NCBI GenBank assembly: GCA_963693285.1
Contig: OY848921.1
Location: 5,903,229 to 5,967,228, forward strand
Source: Xestospongia muta
Taxonomy: Eukaryota; Porifera; Demospongiae; Haplosclerida; Petrosiidae
DNA: 64,000 bases
Direction: 5' to 3'
The notes below the pieces were generated by a model that saw nothing but the letters and a program-made list of their open reading frames with translations, was not told where the DNA came from and searched no databases. The stretch's first letter is position 1. The number at the start of each line of letters is the position of its first letter. Shown here piece by piece: positions 1 through 11,724 of the stretch. Both the position numbers and the translations under genes were made by a program.

Positions 1-19
1 AATTAAGAATTTATATGTG

Positions 20-250
20 ATAAATGCATGATGTTAGAGATTTCTAACTGCTGTATTTATAAATCCGTACTGTATTTATAAATTCCTAGCAAATTTTACT
101 AGTTCTCAACAGTGCTTATAAATTCTTACGAGTATTTATATTATAAATTCGTGGCAGTCTTAAAAAATCTCTAGTATAACTATAAATTCCCACGTGCATT
201 TATAAATTTCTGTTAGTATTTATTATATTTATTGTAGGATTTATAAATCT
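20..250. repeat. Degenerate short tandem repeat (TATAAATTC type)
   Basis: A motif close to TTTATAAATTC recurs every 25-35 bases through this stretch, separated by spacers containing TAGCAGTAT-like words. The copies are imperfect, so this is an old AT-rich minisatellite. No gene is seen in it. Confidence 0.5.
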
Positions 251-1600
251 TTAGCACATAATTAAATGCGTAAAAATATTTAATTTTGACGCAAACGGGC
301 GCCCCATATCTTTGTACTGTCATAGAGTTCAGGCATCCAACATACTATGTGATTGCCATCATATTGATGCTGTTTTGACGATCTATCCAGACCACAACAA
401 TTGCTGGTTCTATCCACAATGGATTCTTCACAAGAAAAAAAGTGGTGAGCAGCAAGCCTATTTGGCAAAGGAGGTATATGATGGACATACTTGAAACTAG
501 AAGTATTCGTTTAAAGAAGAAAGCTCTGTAGCAGCAATTTATTCTGTGGACTTTTGTCAACTATATATGTTTGACTTCCAGGGACTCAGGCTTAGTTTTG
601 CTCTCATTGGCTGTTATTAACTACTGATAGTCATTAACTTATTAGTCTATCATGTCATTTTATTTGCTACTTAGTGTATCAATTGTTAATGAGGTGATCA
701 ATGTTTGTGTGTCATTATAATGACATTGACTACACATCAATGAGAATTAGCTGAACAGGTGTCAAGCTAACAGTGATAATACTGTAGCTGTTTAAGTTGA
801 CTCAAATTGAGTTCTGGTGTCAGCATTGTTTTAGAATATATTTAGAAATACTAAATAAGAAATTCCATAAGTGGTGTATTGTTTAATATAGAGCAGTCAA
901 CAATCCTGATCTGGTCTCAGACTAAGTGTTTAGCAATTCTACTCATAACTTATCATCATACTCCATCTGATATGTACAAGACTTTTAGTCGAGATAGATA
1001 GAGTAAGTATTACTGTACTGTGCAAGTGGTCTTATTAAGAGCAAACTCTCTAAATGTGTCATTGATTTAATGTTTGCCTGAATAAATTTGTCCACGTCTA
1101 CTTTATCATAACGATTGTGAAACTTTAATTGATATCTACTACTAAACATGGTCTTAAGACAAGTTTGAGATTCAAAACAATCCATAATATACACCAGAAA
1201 CAAAAGGACAAATAGCTAATATGTGTAAACAAATGATCAGCTTCCATTGTAGCATTTTATAAATAATAATTAAATTCATGACAAACACTCATTAAACAAT
1301 TTAAAATTTCTACTATATATAATATAGTATGCCTCATTAATAAGTCATTAACTACTTTATGTATACATGTATCACTAGACTGTTTTATTTATTAGATAAA
1401 TTAATATAAAGTGTATATGTTACCAAACATTTGGGATGTACACACAGTCTGTAATGTTATATTAGCAAATGTTATCACATATCACTCAAAACATAATCAC
1501 ATCTAAATACACATAATAGCAACAAATTAATACAAAGAGCTAATACATAATTCAATACATTGCATTCCTTCTCATTTAAATTCTTAGAGTCTAGAAGTAC
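251..1600. other. AT-rich stretch with no supported gene
   Basis: Short open frames exist at 280-560 on both strands, but none has a recognisable motif, splice context or paralogue in the window. The slightly more GC-rich piece at 290-500 could be a transposon remnant. Nothing else is seen up to 1,600. Confidence 0.4.
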
Positions 1601-3660
1601 CTCTTCCTGGAGGTTTTCAATTATGTGTAGGATAACCTAAATTAAACGAAAATGACTTAGAAATATCAGCTCCAGTAGAATTCAAGTTGGTTTCAGAATT
1701 GGAAGGTGAAATAGTAACATCAGTAGTGTTTGACATAATAGAACCTTCAACAGGTGATAGAATTTCAATTGTATCATCATCATTTAGCTTAGAGCTCATA
1801 TCACCAGAGTTTTATACTTGTACAAGGCTAAGTGTCTTCATTGGTCTCTAGCTGATCTTAATGTTTATGAGTCTGATGTATATGGCACTTTGACAAGAAC
1901 CACCATCAATATTTAAAATATGATTCTGGGCAAATTTTTTTCACAATAGTAAAAGGCCGCCAAGTCACACAATTGTGACAATAAATCTTGACAACAACAC
2001 TATCACCAACTGCAAAATTTCTCTCATGACTCTGCCTATCATAAGCCTGTTTTTGGACACTGTTCCTCCAATACTTGCTTTTCATAGTCTGGCTTCAGGA
2101 GATCTAGTACAGTTTTGAGGTGAAAATTGAGAAATAGGATGCTCATGGGTACTCCAATAACAGCATGAGGTGTTCAGCAATCCATTAAGAGAGAGCTGGA
2201 CAACTTGTTCTGATCAGACCTATTATCTCTTCTTCCTGCTATAATTGATTTCTTCAAGGTTTGTACAAATCTCTCTGCCACATCATTCATCGCTGGGTGA
2301 TAAAGAGCAGTACAACAACGTTTGATGGCGTTGTATTTAAGAATTAGTTTAAACTCTTCTGAATTAAATTGCAGACTATCATCTGAAACTAAATGATCTG
2401 AAAGGCTATATGCTGCAAATACTTGTCTTAGTATGTCAATTTTCTTTGAAGCAGAAGTAGAGAGGTCATTTCATAGACTTCTGTCCACTTGGAATGGGCG
2501 TCGACTATAACCAAATTTTTAATTTACAGTGAAACAGCAACTTCCACATGGATTCTAACCCAAGGCATAGCAGGCCATTACCATAGCTTTAAGGTGATTT
2601 AGGAGGAGATGGTGTTATAGATAGACAAGGCTCGCATAGTTTTACTAAGTGTTTATATTGAAATCTAGCCCAGGCCGCCATACATAACTTCTAGCAATAG
2701 ATTTCATTTGACTAACACTGCGATAATCTTGGTGTAATTCGCTTAACATTTAATTCCTGTATTTTAGAGGCACAAGTACACAAATAACACACATGACACA
2801 GTTTTGTTCAATAGTCAGTTCATTTCTACGATTAAAGTAAGCTTTAAGCTTGTGAGGTACACTGCTAGGCCAACTAGTTTGAGTATATATGAGCACCTTA
2901 GACAAAATTTTGTCGGCAGTTATGGCTAAGCCAATTGTTTAGCAGTCAAAGGTAAGGTTTCTAGTTGACCCAAATATAAAAATTTCAAAACAGACATCAC
3001 TATTTTCTTATTAGTGGTCATATGTAGTCTTGACAGGGTGTCTGCATTGGCATGTAATTTAGTAGGCCTGTAGGAGATATATCATAAGTGTAAGTTGAAA
3101 GAATGGAGAGGTAATTGATTGGATACTAACTACTTCTTGACAGTTGTTAAATCTTGGTCCCATACAATAGTCCAAATCTATTTTGTGTCTAGTGTTAACA
3201 ATTAATTAAGTGGGTGTAAAACTGAAGTCAAATTAAAAACAAATTTACTATAATAGTTAACTAACCCCTATAGGGATCACAACTATCGTATATTTTGAAG
3301 TAACAAACCCATTGAGATGTGGAATGCAGCCCTCTTTCATCTATTACATAACCAATTTATCTACTTGATTAGTTAGAAGTTTACACTTACTGTGATGATT
3401 CCTTCATTGGCTAGTCTCGTCAATATTTCTTTGAGACTCTCCAGTTTGCTGAGTTAATGTAGCTCCAGTCATCAAAACGTCGTCAATATAACATAGGACA
3501 TTAGAAAATCCTAAAATAAGGCATCCATAGCATATAGAAATAGTGCCAAGTCGACAGCCTTGGACATAGTGAGGTCCTTCTCTAGTAATAGCTTCTTTGT
3601 ATCCACTCGTTGTTAAGACCACAAATGAAGCGTCACGTAGAGCGTTGTCCAAGTGAGCTC
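1600..3660 (-). mobile_element. Decayed Ty3/Gypsy-type retrotransposon pol fragment
   Basis: Read on the minus strand, pieces of a retrotransposon polyprotein follow in the expected order. At about 3,450-3,510 lies a reverse transcriptase active-site motif of YIDD type. At about 2,480-2,520 is an integrase core piece with the VDAHSKW motif, and at about 2,260-2,330 the integrase YHP...AERFVQT block. At about 1,910-2,040 is an integrase C-terminal piece reading GDSVVVK and WRPFTIV. A Ser/Thr-rich open frame at 1,617-1,799 may be the polyprotein end. Frames shift and stop codons occur between the pieces, and no LTRs were recognised. It is a dead copy. The family assignment rests on motif recognition; element age and full limits are unknown. 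Confidence 0.75.
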
Positions 3661-4247
3661 AATGAACTCAAGGAATCCCAGGGAGAATCAATGAATTGAG
3701 CATGCTGACAATAACTCACAACAAAATTACATCGAAATAAACATATTAATAACAAAATTAATATATATAGCTAAGACAAAATTCAATACACTACGCAATT
3801 ATGGTAAATATGGTATGTAATAATGTATATATAAATACACATATGAAAATAATCAATATTATTAAGCAACTGTTAAAGAATCATGAAAGAGAGAAAAACA
3901 AACAGAACGTATAAACAGACAATGAGAGAGCTAGATAGAGGAGTTTTATTTCTTTAGTTCTATCTGTAGTCAGTATAGGCCAGGTCACTTATATGTAAAT
4001 TGAATTTTTTAATAGCAGCTAATTGACTATAGTGGTAAAATTGCATGTATTATGGATGCAGACTCAGCTTCTATTCTCATACAGAGGAAGAGTGATAGTA
4101 ATAACAATAATATGTCTTAGATAACTTTAATATATTTTTGTTATGTATATAGTTAGGGACTATGTGTGTCCTGTGATCAGCTGCAACTAGATTGACAGCA
4201 CAGTCCTTCTTCACGTTAGTAAGCTTAATTAATAAACTTCAATAATT
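3661..4247. other. AT-rich spacer, nothing recognised
   Basis: No open frame with recognisable content, RNA gene or clear repeat was seen between the Gypsy relic and the hairpin element. Confidence 0.4.
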
Positions 4248-4415
4248 ATCTTTTTTTACTAACAAAAGTATACGACAATCAGGCAAATAAACAACATCAA
4301 AGAAAAAGTAAACTCAGACGATAAACGTCAATCATATAAACGTTTATCTTCTCGATTTACTTTTGCTTATGCCCACTTGCTTGATTGTCGTATACTTTTC
4401 TTAGTAAAAAAGAAA
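4248..4415. repeat. Hairpin MITE-like inverted repeat (about 168 bp)
   Basis: The two halves are near-perfect reverse complements. The left arm contains TTTTTTTACTAACAAAAGTA then TACGACAATCAGGCA; the right arm reads back as the same sequence with few changes and ends in TTAGTAAAAAAGAAAC. The fold centre is near 4,337. Such full palindromes are typical of foldback or MITE-type non-autonomous DNA elements. Flanking TTAATAA words occur on both sides but no target-site duplication can be fixed. Confidence 0.65.
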
Positions 4416-5090
4416 CTATTATTTTTTATTAATAAATAAATTTATTAACTAAGGTTACGCACGCGCAGAACTCCACCGGCGTCGTAATAAAAGTTGTCAT
4501 GTTGTCTGTGTTAAGAGACGTCTGATATACAAACCAGGCATTTTTTGCGTGCTTCCTTGTTGTCAAATAGAAGATTTAGAACTATCAGCTATCAAGTCGT
4601 CCTGACTGTTGATTTTGAGTTCAGATACTCTGTAGCCTCTGTAAGTTCGTCAGCAATAACAATAAAATACAAATAGCTTAATATTTTTAAATTAATTCTT
4701 TAGTTTGCCATATTGTATATCATCCTCTGTAATGTCTGAACACAATAAAGTTACAATGGATAAAGTTATAACTGAAAAAACATAGAATAGCACAAGTATA
4801 TTTAACTGACAAACACGAGCTCAACATTTACTGTCTTTATTTATCTTTTTATTATATGCGAATGCATCAAGTAGAAATGGAAGATTTGGTGCACCCCCAA
4901 CAAAACTCTTTTATTGTTGCATGTTGGTGTACAACTCTTTGAATGTTTTTTCACAAAATTTGAACAATTTTCATTGGACAGTTTAGCAGATAATGCACTC
5001 AACGTAACCATAGGTAAACAGACGATACATAAACAAATCAAATCAACAGTGCACAATATTATCAAAATTTAATACACAGTTACTAGACTG
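4416..5090. other. Spacer with a more GC-rich patch at about 4,455-4,640, no gene assigned
   Basis: The patch at 4,455-4,640 contains CpGs, unlike its surroundings, and could be a promoter or old transposon sequence. A short minus-strand open frame at 4,841-5,065 has no recognisable motif. Nothing firmer can be said. Confidence 0.3.
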
Positions 5091-5800
5091 TCACTGCATT
5101 ATTGTAGGATCATGCCTTTCCTGTGGGATGAAGTTTGTGTACATTTGTTGTAGATGGCCAAGCTTTGTGCTACTAATTTTTCTTAGCCGATTAGTGTTCT
5201 CAAATGTTTCCTCACGGGAGGGAATGACATTTTCTTCAGTGTGAGACCTTTAACAATATGAATCTTAGCATTTTCCAGGGTACCTTTAAAACACATTCCA
5301 TGGGTTTTAGCCAACACCTTTCCTGACACTGAACACTTCACAAATAAGAAGTCATGCTTTTCTTTGATTCCTGGAAATTTGGAATATTTTGCAAGGTTGG
5401 TTCTCCACTGTCATACAACATCACCCTTGTCAATTACTACTACAGAGTATCGACTGGCTATCTCTGCTAGCTCAGTTGTAGAAAAGACATCACTTCTAGT
5501 GAATGCCTGTAAAAGTTTCTTTGCAATGACTAAGAACAGGAAAACACTTCTTACAAATACCAGATTCCTTATTACTAATATCCAGAGAGGTAGAGCTACA
5601 CTGCTCAACTGATTGAGAATCAATCCCCTCAAGACCTGTCTCTAGAGTAGATTTATGCTGGTATGGTAGATGAGATTTTCCAGCCAAATATTTCTCTCTT
5701 CTTGCTTATTTGCGTTTTTCATGGTACAAGCTCGTTCCCTTTGGCATGCTAACTGAAGGGACTCTGTTTTGTTGTGTACAAAATTCAGTCTTTGTAAGCA
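5090..5800 (-). pseudogene. Eroded coding block of unknown family
   Basis: On the minus strand two successive reading frames carry protein-like sequence. At 5,496-5,690 it includes a CxxC pair in the context SGICKKCFP. At 5,230-5,630, in another frame, it includes the segment KYSKFPGIKEKHDFLFV followed by FKGTLENAKIHIVKG. The two frames overlap, implying a frameshift, and stop codons interrupt both. The style resembles transposon-associated genes of marine invertebrates, but I do not recognise the family. No intact neighbour could supply a start. Confidence 0.35.
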
Positions 5801-6032
5801 GAAAACTAGCTAGCAGTACCTTCCCTTTTTGCTTATTCCAATAACGTACATCGATGACGTCATAATTAGTTACCATAGCAACGCATTTTACATTATTGTA
5901 GATGACACATACACAATATCAACTTCCTGCTATGAGGTCATACTATTGAAATATATTTTTAACTTTAACCTCTCATTGCTAATAAATAGATAGACAAACC
6001 AAATTCACAAAGGTTTTAGGTGTCATACTAAC

Positions 6033-6255
6033 CCAGCTTGACAATAATTCCAACAAAACAAGCCACATGAGGTGTAAGTAGCATGATATCCAGTATATGA
6101 TGTTACAGAAAACACAGATACATAGTATGAGCAAGATGATACAGCATGACAACTGTATATATGACAAGACAGATTACAATAATACAGTGTAACAATAAAA
6201 CTTACCTATCGATCAAAACTGTATAACAAAACGAGACAATCAAGGACTTCATCAT
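6033..6255 (-). pseudogene. Orphan 5' exons of an EMI/EGF receptor
   Basis: Two exons match the start of the receptor genes elsewhere in this window. Exon 1 (6,206-6,255) begins ATGATG, encodes a signal-peptide-like stretch ending TVLIDR and has a good GTAAG donor. Exon 2 (6,033-6,152) is the first half of the EMI-like module, with the typical ATYTSCG core but a changed end (LFCWNYCQAG). The next expected exon, carrying the CCSGYG motif, was not found downstream. It is either a fragment left by duplication or a gene truncated below 5.98 kb. A promoter cannot be judged. Confidence 0.7.
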
Positions 6256-7090
6256 TTTAGAGTTTGAACACTGACTGTAACTTAAATGTAATTCACTAAA
6301 AACTGATCAGTTCATTTAATAAATGAATGTAGTAACATTATTTGATACAGAAATAGCAACAAAGATTTTTGATTATAAATGTATATATATGTATATACAT
6401 TTATACATATGTATACATATATTTATACATTTATATATGTGATTGATTTTTATGTATCTAATAATAGAACTTAATTATTTGATTTTAACTGTTAATTGAA
6501 ATAAATGTAAGTTAGGTCAGTAGTGTTACTATGCATTAATAAAGTTTTATGTCTTAGATTTTACATAGTCACTTTAGTTACATGTATCCTATGGAATTAC
6601 ACATGATATTTAGCCAAAAAGAAAACTTTCTAAAAAGGACATGAAAATGATCTAGAGTTATCATAAATTATTTTGTAGTAACAACACAAGTTAAATACTA
6701 TTCATTGGACTATCAATTTGTATATGCATTAGAAATAGAAGCAATGTGTCCTTTATTATTTTAGCAAATTATCTTATATCATAATTTAATCAACCTAATT
6801 TATCATGCATTGATTAGTTAGCATGCATTGAAACTATTGTTCTCAGCTATAATGAACAAAATATTGTGGCAGTTATTTAGGCTTGTAGAAATTATCACTG
6901 GAACAATAATGGATAATAGGTAACATAAATATTATTGGAAAAATAGGAGAACTATTAATTAGATGCTAACCTTTTAGATATTTCCTATTTTTTGTCACAA
7001 TCCTCCCCTCTGTATGTATTTGCATATGTCAAGTAGGACTATATAACGTCATCTACTACTAGTATTGAGACAACAGCTACTGTATATATA
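6256..7090. other. AT-rich intergenic DNA
   Basis: It contains an ATATGTATAC-type palindromic run at about 6,380-6,440. No gene, RNA gene or clear transposon is seen. Confidence 0.4.
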
Positions 7091-7405
7091 ACATAGGAGT
7101 CTGAAAGGGGGGCTGGAGGGGCTAGGCCCGCCAATATTCAGAAAGAGAGGGGCTCAGCCCCCCATATTGTTATTGCCTGCTATACTTACCCCACAAAAAT
7201 TATCTAAGTTAATCTTATTGGTGTTGATAAAACTGTCAAAAGTTTTGACATATTTTCAGGCCACAATGATTGAAAAACGGCCTAACAATTGTCTGGTCCT
7301 TCATGTACACAAATGCATAACTAATGAGCGTGATCTTGTTGAAATAGTTAAAGAATTTGTTATGGTAAATGATGAGTGAAGGAAATACTTTGATACATTT
7401 TAAAT
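7090..7405 (+). mobile_element. Relic of a hAT transposase C-terminal region
   Basis: A plus-strand open frame ends with the pattern TMIEKRPNNCLVLHVHK and, 25 residues later, NDERKYF. This is the shape of the C-terminal dimerisation part of hAT-superfamily transposases and their zinc-finger relatives (TM..RLN.L.VL..HK ... NDRRL). It is preceded by a G/C-rich stretch at 7,105-7,165 with a GGGGCT...AGCCCC inverted match, unlike the AT-rich surroundings. No catalytic part is present. Assignment is by motif memory, not by a search. Confidence 0.5.
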
Positions 7406-7584
7406 TAATGTTGGTAATACTGATTATGATTATAAATTATATGAAACACAGTTTCTGCATTATGTGTACATTCGTGTCTGCATATTCATCACAGTTATGG
7501 TGTGCCCCCCCCCTCCCAAAATATAAGTGCCTCATCAGCCTATGTATAAGAATTTGCTCACTATCTTAAGTATAGTTCATGTAC

Positions 7585-8420
7585 AGAGTCTTTTGGATAT
7601 TGATACCATTTGGTATCAATGGAAGCTACAATTTCAATTAAATTGCAAAAAATAAAGTATTTCTAAAAATTATTAGTTGGAGAGACTGGGTTAGAAGATG
7701 ATAGATTAATTGATTTTATTGATATTTATAGATCATTAATTACATACCTACAATGTGGTAAAGAGAAAGTGATCAATAAAATCATTGATTGATATATTAA
7801 ATGATAGATAGAATGGAATACAATTATTAGAATATGTATAAACAAGTGAATAAATGAAGAGATAAATAGATAAATGAATGGATGGATGAACAAACAGATA
7901 CTTTTCACAATTTCCTAGGTAGTTTGGAAATACATCAATGTAGTTTTATTTAAAAAGGATATTGCATGATAAAGTATTCATTGATTTTGTGCTCAATGTG
8001 CTAGAAAGTTCAACAATATTCATATTATTAAAAAGTCCTATGTAAAAATAATTACACATAGATTTATATGAGTTATAATGTTTTTTGAGAAAATCATGTG
8101 TGATATCAAGTGTTTGAATTATACTTAGACAATCAATTATGTCAGTAATGATGACATTTGATGAACAGAAATGTGACACATTTGCATTAGTCACTGAAAA
8201 TCAGACAAGCTCTTTGAACCTTCTACTATCTGATTTAGCCATACGCTCCATGAACTATAATTGATTGGTGCACTGCAGTCTTTGTTAATACCACAAATAA
8301 TGTGTAAATAATTCAATAAACCAGTTAGACAATCACTTCCAGTCCATTTAGTCATACAAGTACAAGTGTTTGGAGCTGTATACTCCAAATTAGTGTCACA
8401 ATGAGTATCACAAATTGTTG
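7585..8420 (-). pseudogene. Scattered FN3 and EGF exon remnants of an FNR-type receptor
   Basis: Three short remnants match exons of the FN3 receptors of this window. At 7,595-7,640 is the GIITxxIPNGI region of FN3 domain 2 (TTTGGTATCAATGGAAGC). At 7,735-7,765 is the end of FN3 domain 1 (CTACAATGTGGTAAAG). At 8,255-8,420 are one partial and one nearly complete EGF exon, the latter reading NTCTCMTKWTGSDCL on the minus strand. They lie just 3' of RTK-A. Their order is not the functional order and the frames are broken, so this is a dead copy. Confidence 0.65.
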
Positions 8421-8424
8421 CATT

Positions 8425-9023
8425 AATTTCAGATGAAACATAAAGTATACATAATAGTTCTAGTAATTACCTTTACGAAATTTCATGCATATATGTACAA
8501 ACATTGGGAACTCAGTACTCTATGTTTAATTGTTATATCATCCATGTACATCCTTAATTCATTACAATATAAGGTTTATACAACTTTTAATGAAAGCATT
8601 GGCACTATATTTAATTAAAACATTGGTAATAACTCTACTTATTACCATATAGTAACAATTATCACAACAACATTATCATTGTAACAACATAAACAAATAT
8701 ACCACTCAAAGCAAAATTGTCAAATATGCAATTCACATTTAAAAATGAAAACAAATCAGAAATTATCTAAATGGTAATTCCATCACTTTTACTAACTTAG
8801 TTATATGATGTAGGTTATTGAACAACAACTAATTTTCACTAATACTACTAGTGTCAAAAACAGTGAGTTAAAAAAGAATGGTTTTGTCCTTTATATATAG
8901 TTTATATGTATTTTATATTGTAGACATATTGAAGGTTCATTGTATCTCTTCATTATAATGTTGCAAAAGTTTAAAAAATGTTCAAAATGTCTAAAAATGA
9001 GAGATTAATATTAATCTAGATTA
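8425..9023. other. 3' flank of RTK-A, no gene seen
   Basis: AT-rich sequence containing possible AATAAA-like words on the minus strand. A plus-strand open frame at 8,433-8,618 has no recognisable content. Confidence 0.35.
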
Positions 9024-11724
9024 TTAAGAGAAGCTGCACACAGTGAAATCCATATATTCAGCTAGTGGTTTTATCATGTCTTCCACAGACTGAACTAAAT
9101 CAGAAAATGGTGGTCTCTTCTCTGGATTAGATTTCCAACAGGACATCATTAATTTGTATCTAAAGACAATATTTATAATTATAATGCTGAAATTAATATC
9201 TAGTTTCTTACATTTCCTCTGAACATGCTGCATTATTTGGAATTAGGAGTCTACCTCCACTGTCCAGTAATTGAACCACACTCAAGGGATCTAGACCAGG
9301 ATAGGGAGTTTTACCAAGACTGAACACCTCCCAACATAACACACCATATGACCACTGTGTAATTGGATAATAGTTAATAAAAATGTAATCTACTGACCAC
9401 ATCTGTCTTCTCAGAGAATAGACCATCATGAACGCTTTCCAACGCCATCCACTTAATTGGTAATTTGACAACACATTTTTCAGAGTCAGTATTACTCCAT
9501 TGTCTGTAATAGCTACGCATATAAACATCTTTTGAGAGTCCAAAGTCACCAACTTTAATAATCCCATTATCATCAATCCTAAATAACTGAGTGAATTACA
9601 GAGAGTGAGACACAACTTACATGCAGTTTCTAGCAGCAAGATCTCTATGTACAAATTTATTTTCAGATAGATATGACATTCCGATAGCAACTTGTAAACA
9701 CATGGAAAGAAGCTGTTTTCTTGCATTGAGTACAATATCATCATCACTGGTTTCAGTAATTGTTAAATTTTGTCTCTCTTTTTTGAGATAAGATAACAGA
9801 CTACCTCTAGTCATAAATGGCATTACAATACATGGTGCCTGACGAAGATCAAGACAGACTCCAATGAGAGAAAGTATATTTGGATGATCAAAAGAGGACA
9901 TCTTCACACTCTCTTCAATAATAGAGTTAACATCTTCATTTGTGTAAAGACCTTAATTGAGGTATATAAAATGAATTTAGAGTTAATGATATTACTAACC
10001 TTTGAGTGTTTTAATAGCAACAGGTACTGGAGCACTATTAATGATGTCACTATCAAGAGTTAGTAATCCTCGATAAACTATCCCAAATTCACCTTCAAAT
10101 CGTGTAATATAGTGTAAATTAAATATAACTATTAACAATACCTTCACCGATAGTTTCTTGTAATTCCAACAACGATCCTGAAATCATTCTGCACTCAGAT
10201 AACCATTTGGAATATGAAGATGAAACATCATATGATTGTGTGTGACTTGGCATGTCAGTGATATCTTTGTTTCTGTCACTGTGTACTGTATAACTGTTGG
10301 CCACTGCAGTAACTACTGTTAAGTCATTGGTATTGAGGGAATTTTCATTGTTAACACAGTATGTCATCTCCAATTCAATGCTACAAAATAACAAAAGTAA
10401 ATTGCCTGTAATAACAAAAATCAGTATATAGCAGATTACTACCTAGCTTGGATTCTCTTTCTTCTTTTTAAACAAACTATTATTATAATAGCCACTGATG
10501 ATATAGACAAAAGTAGTATGACAAACAATACTGCAATGATTATGATCAAGTAAGTTGCTAAGCTAACTGAACTTAAGGGTTGTGATAATGTAGATGAGAA
10601 AGTTGGAAAATATGGTGTAGCTGAGGATGTTGGTATAGTTGATATATGTGAGGATGTTGCAATATATATTATTACTAATAAAAGCCCTGATGTAGCTGAG
10701 GATGATAGAACATATGGTGTAGTTGATGTAGGTGAGGATAATGTAATATATGTTATTGATAACGAATTAAGCCTAGATGTAACTGAGGATGATGAAACAT
10801 ACGGTCTAGTTTGTGTAGGAGGGGAAGCTAGAACATATGGTATAGTTGATGTTGGTGAGGATGATGTAATATATGTTATTGTTAACAAAAACACTGGTAT
10901 AGTTGAAGATGATGGAACATATGGTGTAGTTGGTGTAGGTGAAGGTAGAACATGAGATGCAGTTGAACTTGTTAAACAGTCACTGCCTGTCCATCCACTG
11001 ACACATGTACAAGTGTTAGGAGCTATACATTGTTTGTTAGTACCACATGGTGAACTGCAAATTGCTGTGTTGGGAGAAATCAATATGTTACATGATCACA
11101 TGGACTGTGTACCATACGTGTTAGGCAGTCATTGCCTGTCCAACCACTCATACACGAACAAGTATTAGGAGCTGAGCATTCCATGTTTGTAGCACATGAG
11201 GAATTGCAAATTGCTAAATTGTTGTGCCATAAATTTAATAATCATAGTAATTTCACTAAATGAATAAGAAATAACTTACGTGGACAGTTAGGTAAAGGAT
11301 CATAACCTGAACAACATTGCCATTGCTGCCTGTAGGTCAATTTATAAATAGTTTTACTTTTAATTCTATAAAAAACATAACATTTATTATTGTGAATTGC
11401 AAAGCACTACTTTAGAAAATAACTAGCATTTCTGTAATAATGCAATATATTTCATCATTACTGTAGATTAGTAGCATATAACTGATAAACATTTTTTCTA
11501 AATTTCTAACCCATTTGGACAACGATCAAAATTCCAGCATGAGGTGTAAGTGATACGATATTCTACAGATGTTATCATAGAAGATACACTTATTATGTTG
11601 AAGCAATTTGAAGCTGCTGAACAACTAAACAAAATAGATCATAATCATGTAGAACTTTATTGAACAAGTTTTACATAGTCAGCAGAGCATTAATAAAAAA
11701 TAAAACCATAAAGAGTCTCTCCAT
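9024..11724 (-). CDS. RTK-A: receptor tyrosine kinase with EMI-like module and two EGF repeats
   Basis: Eleven exons add up in phase to about 696 codons: 11,675-11,724; 11,511-11,624; 11,280-11,365; 11,118-11,213; 10,443-11,064; 10,142-10,380; 10,000-10,092; 9,621-9,951; 9,398-9,578; 9,212-9,354; 9,024-9,159. Exon 1 encodes the signal peptide MERLFMVLFFINALLTM, which fixes the start. Then come an EMI-like module (TYTSC...CCSGYD), two EGF repeats, a Ser/Thr-rich stalk of about 120 residues and a membrane helix before [11 protein letters not shown]. The kinase is complete: P-loop [10 protein letters not shown], lysine in VAIK, alpha-C Glu, [11 protein letters not shown] in VGDFGLSKD, activation-loop tyrosines MRSYYRQW, then PIKWMALES and CWKSNPEKRPPF. 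It should phosphorylate tyrosines after ligand-driven clustering; the ligand is unknown. There is no tail beyond the kinase. A 5' non-coding exon lies near 13.1 kb. Confidence 0.9.

Noticed and set aside
5364..5612. Plus-strand open frame of 82 codons
   Set aside because: Antisense to the more protein-like minus-strand block; no motif.
7726..7908. Minus-strand frame rich in Phe, Ile and His
   Set aside because: It arises from a GATAGATAAATGAATG-type simple repeat.
9208..9747. Single 179-codon minus-strand frame over the kinase
   Set aside because: It reads introns and exons together in a wrong frame; the kinase exons are short and in other frames.
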